NCBI GenBank assembly: GCA_019246385.1
Contig: JAFAQP010000011.1
Span: forward strand, 1 to 8,098
Length of the DNA stretch: 8,098 nt
From: Patescibacteria group bacterium
GTDB lineage: Bacteria > Patescibacteriota > Minisyncoccia > Phycocordibacterales > Phycocordibacteraceae
Direction of reading: 5' to 3'
This document shows, piece after piece, positions 1-5,134 of the stretch. A program made the position numbers and the translations under genes. Each line of letters starts with the position of its first letter. The stretch's first letter is position 1. Under the pieces are notes generated by a model. That model worked only from the letters and a program-made list of their open reading frames with translations. It was not told where the DNA came from and did no database searches.

Positions 1-267
1 GACCACCAATATGCGGGGCGAGAAAGTGTCCCCGTTATACCGGATAGTCGTCACAAACCTTGATCCTTCCTTTACGGTACTCGCGGTGGAGGAATGGGAT
101 ACCACCACGTCCGAGGGCGTGGGAGAAGCAGCAGCGCTGGATTGCGGGGGAGGGGTTTGCGAAACGAGGAGACCATTTCCGAACGGTTTCCAGGCAATGA
201 GTCCGATAAGAACAACGATTATAATCAAAGCTATCGCCACTGTCCAAAAAATATTTCGTGCGCTCAT
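1..267 (-). CDS. Membrane-anchored protein, probable cupredoxin-like domain (5' part only)
   Basis: Reading the minus strand from the ATG at 265-267 gives 89 uninterrupted codons that run off the left edge, so the C-terminal part is missing. Seen directly: a short start (MSARNIFW), a strongly hydrophobic segment at about residues 6-26 (core ALIIIVVLIGLIAW) that would be a signal anchor, a Pro/Ser/Ala/Thr-rich linker at about residues 37-64, then VTTIRYNGDTFSPRILVV at residues 72-89. The pattern 'I-x-Y-x-G-x-x-F-S-P-x-x-L-x-V' matches the first strands of small plastocyanin-like cupredoxin domains, which normally continue with a Gly-Asp turn and later His/Cys/Met copper ligands. None of those ligands lies inside the window, so copper binding is inference. 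The hydrophobic helix and low-complexity linker suggest a domain held outside the cytoplasmic membrane. It is divergent from hpf. No clear promoter or Shine-Dalgarno is visible; the bases before ATG (ATAAGAATC) are only weakly purine-rich. A generic anchored beta-sandwich protein is the alternative. Confidence 0.6.
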   Translation of the reverse strand, partial: MSARNIFWTVAIALIIIVVLIGLIAWKPFGNGLLVSQTPPPQSSAAASPTPSDVVVSHSSTASTVKEGSRFVTTIRYNGDTFSPRILVV

Positions 268-457
268 GATTCTTATGTATGTGTAAATAGTATTAAAAGG
301 TCACTGTATCATGAAGCTTCGGAGGAGCATCTATTACAAGATAAAGTGCTTGTATTATCATCGTATTTTTACCTTATATAGATGAAGGAATCCTGAAGAA
401 GGAGTCATATTGCCGTAAGAAAAACATATTTGTAATTCTGCAAGCCTCACCAGCGTT

Positions 458-466
458 TGTTATACT
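458..466 (+). promoter_or_regulatory. Extended -10 promoter of the hpf-pepQ operon
   Basis: TG at 458-459, one base, then TATACT at 461-466 form a good extended -10 element (TGnTATAAT type, 5 of 6 in the hexamer). I see no TTGACA-like -35 at the usual spacing, which is common for extended -10 promoters. Transcription should start near 473, only about 5 nt before the ATG at 478, so the mRNA would be nearly leaderless. The rest of the 268-457 gap between the divergent genes shows no convincing gene. Confidence 0.6.
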
Positions 467-477
467 ACATTGATCAA

Positions 478-849
478 ATGATGGAGATAGTCATCAAGAC
501 CCGAGGCTCCGTTATCCTTACTGATGAAATGCGAACATTCGCGGACCATAAAGTCCGGAAGCTTGAAAAATTCATTAGTCCCGGCGATACGACCGCTCTT
601 GCCGACGTCGAGCTTGCATCCGTGAGCAAGTCAAGAACCGGTGATCTTTTCCGCGCGGAGATAAATCTCAGCTTTGCCGGCGGTTTCATCCGGGCGGAAG
701 CGTCGCGGGAGACCTTGCATGCCGCGATAGATAAGGCGGTCAGCGAGGCACGCAGGGAAATGCGGGTGTTCCGCACCAAACATCGCGATCTTATGCGCCG
801 CGGCGCCGCGAAAGTCAAAAAACTTTTCAGACGGTTCCAGAAAGAATGA
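478..849 (+). CDS. hpf: Ribosome hibernation promoting factor / S30AE family protein
   Basis: A 123-residue protein of the HPF/YfiA (sigma-54 modulation, ribosomal S30AE) family. Family members bind the 30S subunit in the mRNA/tRNA channel and silence or dimerise ribosomes in starvation. The sequence shows the beta-alpha-beta-beta-beta-alpha pattern: first strand MEIVIKTRG, a helix with LTDEMRTFADHKVRKLEKF, middle strands including FRAEINLSFAGGFIRAEA, then helix LHAAIDKAVSEARREMRVF. The AAID motif before the last helix is typical. The C-terminal tail is very basic (RRGAAKVKKLFRRFQKE), suited to rRNA contact. Its length fits short HPF/YfiA; the long-form C-terminal dimerisation domain is absent. 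ATG 478 or 481 is preferred over an upstream in-frame TTG at 457, because that TTG lies within the promoter. pepQ begins 3 nt after the TGA stop, so the two are probably translationally coupled. Whether it acts as HPF, YfiA or another variant cannot be told from sequence alone. Confidence 0.88.
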   Translation: MMEIVIKTRGSVILTDEMRTFADHKVRKLEKFISPGDTTALADVELASVSKSRTGDLFRAEINLSFAGGFIRAEASRETLHAAIDKAVSEARREMRVFRTKHRDLMRRGAAKVKKLFRRFQKE

Positions 850-852
850 GAC

Positions 853-2172
853 ATGGCGGATATTGCATTGCCACAGCCGTATGCCGAGCATATTTCCTTG
901 CTCCGCAAGGCGGTCGATGAAGCGCTTGCGCGGACCGGTTTTGACGGGCTTCTCATCCATGCGGGGACTCCTCGCACATATTATGAGGACGATCAGGAAA
1001 TACCGTTCCGTTCAAATCCCTCTTTTGCTCATTTTCTTCCGCTTTCCGGTCCTCATCATCTTTTGTACCTCGCGGCAGGAAAGCGGCCCCTTCTTATACA
1101 GGTGGAACCCGAGGACTATTGGTATGAACATACCGATGTCGGCGACACGTTCTGGAAAGAAGAATATGAGATACGCGAGACGTCGACTCCTGAAGATGCC
1201 TGGAAGACCCTCCATTTTGTCGGACGCATAGCTTATATCGGCGACAATCCTCAAGAAGCATATGCGCATGGCATAGAAAAAGACGCCGTTAATCCGGATG
1301 GCGTGCTTTCTCATTTATATTGGCGCAGAAGCTTTAAGACGCCGTACGAAATTCTGTGTATCGATGAAGCCAATCATATTGCTTCTCACGGGCATGAGCG
1401 CGCCCGCGACGCGTTCTTCGCCGGCGCATCGGAACTGGAGATACATGAGGCATATTTGGAACAGCTGGGAATCATTGAATCGAAACTGCCTTACGGGACG
1501 ATAGTCGCGTTGAACGAAAAGAGCGCCATTCTTCATTACCAGAATAAGCGGCTTATCGAAGACGGAAAGGTGCTGCTCCTTGACGCTGGCGCTTCCTATA
1601 TGGGGTACGCATCCGATATTACGCGCACTTTTCTCGCGGAAGATTGCGACGTTCTTTTTGCCGGCCTCGTTGGCGGCGTGGACACGCTGCAGAGGGAACT
1701 ATGCGACGTGGTGAAGCCGGGTATCCCGTTTCCCACACTCCATCATGCGGCGCACGTCAAAATCGGCGATCTTCTACATTCACTCGACATTATCCATGTT
1801 GGCGGTGAAGAAGCCGTAAAAGAAGGTCTCACTCGGATTTTTTTTCCTCATGGACTCGGACATTTCCTCGGCATCCAGGTACATGATGTCGGGGGCAACC
1901 AGAAAGGCCCCGAAGGTGATATTGTGTTGCCGCCATCGGAACATCCGAAGCTCCGCCTGACGCGTACTGCAGCTGAGGGAAACGTGTTCACCGTTGAGCC
2001 TGGTATTTACTTCATACCGATCTTGTTAAAAAAAATACGTACGGACGCCAAGAAAGATTTATTAAACTGGAATCTTATAGACCGTTTGGCACCCCTTGGC
2101 GGCGTTCGTATAGAGGATAATATCGCCGTAACAAAGGAAGGAAACGAAAACCTAACTAGACGATATATTTAG
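853..2172 (+). CDS. pepQ: Xaa-Pro dipeptidase (prolidase), M24B metallopeptidase, PepQ type
   Basis: This 439-residue protein matches E. coli PepQ (443 residues) along its whole length. PepQ is a cytoplasmic dinuclear-metal (Mn) enzyme that hydrolyses Xaa-Pro dipeptides and in some proteins also organophosphate triesters. The N-terminal domain keeps the PepQ-like stretches LLIHAG (33-38), PFRSNPSF (51-58) and DYW (88-90). The linker RRSFKT (158-163) precedes the C-terminal pita-bread domain. All five metal ligands are visible: D244 and D255 (LLLDAG...SDITRT), H337 (FPHGLGHFLG), E382 (VEPGIYF) and E421 (VRIEDN). The substrate-pocket motifs NEKSAILHY and QVHDVGG are present. The enzyme therefore looks intact. 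It starts 3 nt after hpf with no strong Shine-Dalgarno, so it probably depends on coupling. Its similarity is to the proteobacterial PepQ branch rather than to short PepP/YpdF-like M24 proteins; transfer is possible but unproven. Likely role: recovery of proline and amino acids from imported or turned-over peptides. Confidence 0.93.
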   Translation: MADIALPQPYAEHISLLRKAVDEALARTGFDGLLIHAGTPRTYYEDDQEIPFRSNPSFAHFLPLSGPHHLLYLAAGKRPLLIQVEPEDYWYEHTDVGDTFWKEEYEIRETSTPEDAWKTLHFVGRIAYIGDNPQEAYAHGIEKDAVNPDGVLSHLYWRRSFKTPYEILCIDEANHIASHGHERARDAFFAGASELEIHEAYLEQLGIIESKLPYGTIVALNEKSAILHYQNKRLIEDGKVLLLDAGASYMGYASDITRTFLAEDCDVLFAGLVGGVDTLQRELCDVVKPGIPFPTLHHAAHVKIGDLLHSLDIIHVGGEEAVKEGLTRIFFPHGLGHFLGIQVHDVGGNQKGPEGDIVLPPSEHPKLRLTRTAAEGNVFTVEPGIYFIPILLKKIRTDAKKDLLNWNLIDRLAPLGGVRIEDNIAVTKEGNENLTRRYI

Positions 2173-2178
2173 CACTTC

Positions 2179-2206
2179 TTGACATGCCGATAAAATAAGG
2201 TAAAGT
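2179..2206 (+). promoter_or_regulatory. Probable sigma-70-type promoter for the 2243-2897 gene pair
   Basis: A perfect TTGACA (-35) at 2179-2184 is followed by a 16-nt spacer and TAAAGT at 2201-2206 (4 of 6 bases of TATAAT). It lies just after the pepQ stop and predicts a start near 2213, leaving a 30-nt AT-rich leader without a Shine-Dalgarno. A 6-bp inverted repeat, CTTGAC (2178-2183) and GTCAAG (2205-2210), overlaps both elements and might be an operator. No hairpin with a T-run ends pepQ before it, so read-through from hpf-pepQ is possible. Confidence 0.55.
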
Positions 2207-2242
2207 CAAGCATCCGATATTCACATTATTAAATTATTTTAT

Positions 2243-2587
2243 ATGATAGAAAAAGGATGGAGTCCCAGGACTGATCTCAGTGAATTAATAAACACCGCAT
2301 CGACTGACACGAGAAAAAAGATCGTAAGATCCTTAGAAGGGGGCTTGGCATATATTCCCGGAGATGGGTATCGATTATTCCAACCCGGAAGAGAAGCTTT
2401 TGATCAGCCGTACAGAAAATTGCCCGATGAACTCAATGAAATTACAGGTCGCCGCATTAACCTTCGAGGGTTGACTGCCAATCAGATTAAGCGAGTATTG
2501 AAGGCTGCTCGTATAAGAGGAAAGCATAATATTTGGACTAATGGGCCCTCTGTATTTGCTTCCGAAAAAACTTCAGAAGAATCGTAA
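2243..2587 (+). CDS. Hypothetical protein, 114 aa, small basic
   Basis: I do not recognise a family. The 114-residue product is soluble-looking, with no membrane segment or signal peptide. An N-terminal half contains a helix rich in Asp/Lys/Arg (LINTASTDTRKKIVRSLEGG) followed by a short strand-like part (LAYIPGDGYRLFQPG). The second half is basic with a probable helix after RRINLRG (LTANQIKRVLKAARIRG), which could bind nucleic acid, though no defined DNA-binding motif is seen. The tail is Ser/Glu-rich. The ATG at 2243 is the first in frame and lies 37 nt after the predicted -10; there is no Shine-Dalgarno. The base composition is clearly more AT-rich than hpf-pepQ or the priA operon. The last 47 nt overlap the longest reading of the next gene in another frame. 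That it is a real gene rests on the promoter upstream, the sustained open frame and the protein-like composition. Confidence 0.6.
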   Translation: MIEKGWSPRTDLSELINTASTDTRKKIVRSLEGGLAYIPGDGYRLFQPGREAFDQPYRKLPDELNEITGRRINLRGLTANQIKRVLKAARIRGKHNIWTNGPSVFASEKTSEES

Positions 2588-2897
2588 ACCTCCGAACGTG
2601 AGAAGGAAGGCAGAAGCAGCACAAAGTCTCTATACGAGCCTATTTGAATTTTTTTATAATCTCCAAATAGAACGCATAGACGAAGCGGTTGAAATATTAA
2701 TACAAAATATTCAAACTTTGCCGACTTTTTCTGAACTACAAAACACGGATGCGACTCATTTTACGGAAGCATATCTTTCTTTAAACACTCTTTTATATGA
2801 AAAGTTTTTTGTATTAGTAAATACAGAAGGCGCTACTCAAGAACAGGTAAATGAGCTCATTGCCGTCTTTTGCCCAATAGATCTTAGATCACATTAA
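2541..2897 (+). CDS. Hypothetical helical protein, up to 118 aa
   Basis: No family is recognised. The longest form starts at ATG 2541 (118 residues), inside the preceding gene. A GTG at 2598, 10 nt after that gene's stop, would give 99 residues and avoid the overlap; neither has a clear Shine-Dalgarno. The first about 25 residues are basic (LPKKLQKNRK, VRRKAEAAQ). From residue 28 on it is predicted mainly helical, with amphipathic stretches such as LYTSLFEFFYNLQIERIDEA and AYLSLNTLLYEKFFVLVN, rich in Leu, Phe and Glu. There is no transmembrane segment or catalytic motif. Its AT content is the highest in the window: my hand counts give 16 G/C in 2641-2700 and 14 G/C in 2761-2820. The stop at 2895-2897 overlaps the end of fmt on the other strand by 14 nt. 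It probably forms a two-gene unit with the gene before it; a frameshifted single gene is a less likely alternative. Confidence 0.55.
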   Translation: MGPLYLLPKKLQKNRKPPNVRRKAEAAQSLYTSLFEFFYNLQIERIDEAVEILIQNIQTLPTFSELQNTDATHFTEAYLSLNTLLYEKFFVLVNTEGATQEQVNELIAVFCPIDLRSH

Positions 2898-3750
2898 AAA
2901 TTTCGTAATTTATTTCTTTTTTCCCTTCGGGAATGACGCGCAACGGAATGAATTTCCCATCCTCGTATTTCGCGTCGATGATTTTTACGCGCATTTCTTT
3001 TCCATTTCTTTTTTCGAAAAAGAAGGTTCCTGGCCAGCCTTCATAAGCGCAGAATTTTAAATAGTTCTTATATCCGTCGTCACGTAAATCAATGAGACCG
3101 TCTTCCTTCTTCAGTTTTTGAGTGAACGTTGCTTTTGAATGGTCCTGCGGAACGGGTTTCAACGTTCCTTGCACGTAGGGAGGGACAGCTTCAGCCAGCA
3201 ATTCGCCGCCCGCGTGCCAAAGGAGATCTTCAAGGGCGCTCCGTTTGAAAGGCCAGGGCTCCGGAATAATGCTCGCTTGCGCCAAAATAGGTCCGTGGTC
3301 CGGCTCTTCATCAAGAAGGATGATCGATACACCTGTTTCTTTTTCATCCTCTCGTATCGCGCTCTCGATGGGAGACGGGCCTCTGAATTTCGGAAGAAGG
3401 GACGGATGCACGTTCAAAGCACCGAAACGCGGCAGATTAAGGATATCTTTCGGCAGGAATTTCCCGTATGCCGCCACAACGAAGAGATCCCATTCGCTGT
3501 TCCAAAGCATCTCCATATCGGGCGATTCTTCGGAAAAATTATCCGGCTGCAGAACAGGAATTTCATGCTCGTATCCCCACTCTTTTACCGCCGGGGCCTT
3601 CACTTCCAGCCCGCGATCACGCGGTTTGTCCGGCTGGGTCACCACAAGCAGCGGGAGAAGGGAAGCCTTCCTGAGTTCCTGCAGCACGTACGTTGCAAAG
3701 TCAGGCGTTCCGAAAAACGCCATTCTTAATTCATTCTTTTTCAATTTCAT
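2884..3750 (-). CDS. fmt: Methionyl-tRNA formyltransferase
   Basis: Fmt transfers a formyl group from 10-formyl-tetrahydrofolate to Met-tRNA(fMet) for translation initiation. Numbered from ATG 3750 the protein has 288 residues, compared with about 315 in E. coli. It opens with the Rossmann strand LRMAFFGTPDFA (compare LRIIFAGTPDFA in E. coli). The catalytic region reads NVHPSLLPKFRGPSPIESAI, giving the conserved Asn and His and the folate-binding SLLP loop. The catalytic Asp lies in LLDEEPDHGPILAQ. The tRNA-binding C-terminal domain is recognisable (KKEDGLIDL, YEGWPGTFF, IPEGKKEINYEIF) but lacks part of its middle, which explains the short length. An ATG at 3723 is also possible, but it would remove the conserved 'LR' before the first strand. 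The 3750 start overlaps def by 20 nt. It is the last gene of the priA-dehydrogenase-def-fmt operon. A still longer in-frame reading, up to 3840, lies inside def and is not credible. Confidence 0.93.
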   Translation of the reverse strand: MKLKKNELRMAFFGTPDFATYVLQELRKASLLPLLVVTQPDKPRDRGLEVKAPAVKEWGYEHEIPVLQPDNFSEESPDMEMLWNSEWDLFVVAAYGKFLPKDILNLPRFGALNVHPSLLPKFRGPSPIESAIREDEKETGVSIILLDEEPDHGPILAQASIIPEPWPFKRSALEDLLWHAGGELLAEAVPPYVQGTLKPVPQDHSKATFTQKLKKEDGLIDLRDDGYKNYLKFCAYEGWPGTFFFEKRNGKEMRVKIIDAKYEDGKFIPLRVIPEGKKEINYEIFNVI

Positions 3751-4252
3751 GGTTTTCTTCTTCTTCAAAAACTTCTTCCGCTTTTTCCACGTATAGGATC
3801 CCATCCAGATGGTCGCATTCATGCTGGAATATCTGTGCAAGAAGCCCGGATGCTCCGCGCTCCATTTTTTTCCCTTTTTCCGTGTATGCGTTCACAGTTG
3901 CCTTGAACGAACGTTTGATGGTGCCCCGATAGCCGGGAACCGAAAGACACCCTTCCTCAAGGAGCTCCTTTTTTCTTGAAAGCCTGCTTATTTTCGGATT
4001 TACGAATGCCACATCGGGATCTTCGGTGCCTCGCTCTTTTCCTTCCATGACAAATCCCCGCACGACGAAAATACGATAGGGAAGGCCGATCTGGTTTGCG
4101 GCTATCGCAACGCCGTGTTCCGTAGCGCGGAGAGCCGCGGACATATCGGCTATCATTTCAGCAAGCGCTTTCGTTCCAAAAAGATTTTTCGGCACGTCCA
4201 CCGTTTTCTTGGAAAGTATAGGGTCGCCTTTGGTAACGATCGGCGTTGGCAT
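3731..4252 (-). CDS. def: Peptide deformylase
   Basis: A 173-residue metalloenzyme (usually Fe2+) that removes the N-formyl group from new polypeptides in the cytoplasm. All three signature motifs are visible: motif I as GVAIAANQ (47-54, family GxGxAAxQ), motif II as EGCLS (100-104, metal ligand C102), and motif III as QHECDHLDG (143-151), with ligands H144 and H148 and catalytic E145. The core is complete, so activity is expected. The C-terminal tail is unusually acidic (KAEEVFEEEENHEIEKE). The start at 4252 follows the TGA of the dehydrogenase gene by only 3 nt (TGA-TAC-ATG), typical of translational coupling. Its own 3' end overlaps the fmt start, so Def and Fmt synthesis is likely linked, matching their paired formylation and deformylation roles. 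Confidence 0.96.
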   Translation of the reverse strand: MPTPIVTKGDPILSKKTVDVPKNLFGTKALAEMIADMSAALRATEHGVAIAANQIGLPYRIFVVRGFVMEGKERGTEDPDVAFVNPKISRLSRKKELLEEGCLSVPGYRGTIKRSFKATVNAYTEKGKKMERGASGLLAQIFQHECDHLDGILYVEKAEEVFEEEENHEIEKE

Positions 4253-4255
4253 GTA

Positions 4256-5107
4256 TCACTGTGGAGGCCTGATCACACAACTCCAATCCTTCTCCCCGTT
4301 GCCCTCAGCGACTGCTTCTTTGAACACGTGAAGAGTCGTATCGAGAAGCGGCGTTTCTTCGGCGTCCGCCAATTGTTTGGCATAGGCAATGTCTTTGAAA
4401 GCCCATTGCAGAGAAAAATTCGGCGTTTTAGGAGGATTTAGATAATCCCTGAAGGCGAATTGCGTCGTAGTTCCGCCAGGCCTTTCACTAAGAAAGGCGC
4501 CGATTTTTTCTATATCCATCGCGTTCTTTTCGGCGATTCTCATCGCTTCTCCGAAACCTTTGAGATGGATGGCCTGCAGCATATTGAGCAAAAGCTTCGC
4601 GCCTGTTCCGGAGCCCGCGTTGCCGAAATACCAGACCTTCTCGCTGACCGGGGAGAGATCCGAGGTCAATGATTCTAATTTTTTCTCATCGCCGCCGACG
4701 AGAAAAATAAGCCTGCCGTTCTCCGCACCGGAACGCCCGCCCGTCAGGGGCATATCGAAATAGGTAAACCCTTTCGACGCGCAAAGTCGCGCCAATTCAA
4801 GGACCCAGCCCAATGAAAGCGTGGCGCTTGAGATCAAGACCGTATCGCTTTTGGCTCCCGCAAGTATGCCGTCCGGGCTCTCCCAAACGTTGCGGGACGA
4901 ACGATCGTCTGCCGTTACTTCAAAAACAATATCTGCCTTTTCGGCACATGTTTTCGGTGTCGGCATTTCGATCGCGCCCTTTTCGAGGAGCGTACGGAGC
5001 TTATCGCTGCTCCTGTTCCACACGAATACTTCGTAGCCGTGCTTCAGATAATTGAGGACCATTCCGCTTCCCATGATCCCCGTTCCGATCACCGCTATTT
5101 TTTTCAT
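4256..5107 (-). CDS. NAD(P)-dependent beta-hydroxyacid dehydrogenase (3-hydroxyisobutyrate dehydrogenase family)
   Basis: A 283-residue, full-length member of the beta-hydroxyacid dehydrogenase family (HIBADH, tartronate semialdehyde reductase, GLYR1/gamma-hydroxybutyrate dehydrogenase-like). These enzymes reversibly reduce small semialdehydes or oxidise beta-hydroxyacids. The N-terminal Rossmann domain shows IGTGIMGSGM (7-16). After the second strand, VWNRSS (29-34) has the Asn-Arg typical of NADP preference. The substrate loop is DMPLTGGRSGAENG (118-131; family DxPVSGG..GA..G). The proposed catalytic Lys is K171 in GSGTGAKLLLNML, and the late motif FSLQWAFKD (231-239) is present. All core motifs are kept, so it should be active, but the substrate cannot be told. 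The start at 5107 gives the standard MKKIAVIG opening. It is the second gene of the operon, between the priA-like gene and def, which is an unusual place for this family. A weak -10-like TACAAT upstream might give it an extra promoter. Confidence 0.9.
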   Translation of the reverse strand: MKKIAVIGTGIMGSGMVLNYLKHGYEVFVWNRSSDKLRTLLEKGAIEMPTPKTCAEKADIVFEVTADDRSSRNVWESPDGILAGAKSDTVLISSATLSLGWVLELARLCASKGFTYFDMPLTGGRSGAENGRLIFLVGGDEKKLESLTSDLSPVSEKVWYFGNAGSGTGAKLLLNMLQAIHLKGFGEAMRIAEKNAMDIEKIGAFLSERPGGTTTQFAFRDYLNPPKTPNFSLQWAFKDIAYAKQLADAEETPLLDTTLHVFKEAVAEGNGEKDWSCVIRPPQ

Positions 5108-5113
5108 TTCCGT

Positions 5114-5119
5114 ATTGTA
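5114..5119 (-). promoter_or_regulatory. Possible internal -10 box before the dehydrogenase gene
   Basis: On the minus strand TACAAT (5 of 6 bases of TATAAT) lies exactly 6 nt before the dehydrogenase ATG, in the 27-nt gap after the priA-like stop. The spacing predicts a transcript starting at or next to the A of the ATG, the same geometry as at murA. No -35 is visible. An AGGAG sequence in the same gap is about 20 nt from the ATG, too far for a normal Shine-Dalgarno. This is weak evidence for a second, leaderless promoter inside the operon. Confidence 0.3.
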
Positions 5120-5134
5120 AGTTTTTTCTCCTGA

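Noticed and set aside
11..381. Plus-strand frames at 11-286 and 94-381
   Set aside because: They run antisense to, or past, the signal-anchor gene and give products with no domain-like features.
399..412. Good Shine-Dalgarno-like AAGGAG at 399-404
   Set aside because: No start codon with an open frame follows at the right spacing; the nearest TTG is stopped after two codons.
457..477. TTG 457 as an earlier hpf start
   Set aside because: The codons would lie within the -10 box and upstream of the expected transcript start; the family begins near MEIVI.
847..855. UGA recoded as glycine (genetic code 25)
   Set aside because: TGA ends hpf, def and the dehydrogenase at family-typical lengths, each time at a gene junction, so it is read as stop.
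2850..2861. 12-bp perfect palindrome AATGAGCTCATT
   Set aside because: It has no loop or T-run and lies inside the second unknown gene, so it is not a terminator; a chance match or restriction-like site is enough to explain it.
2921..2935. Hairpin TTCCC-TTC-GGGAA as terminator between convergent genes
   Set aside because: It lies within fmt codons; on the minus strand it is followed by A's, and on the plus strand the T-run precedes rather than follows it.
3139..3796. Plus-strand frames across fmt
   Set aside because: Fmt catalytic motifs on the minus strand explain this region; the plus frames give low-complexity products.
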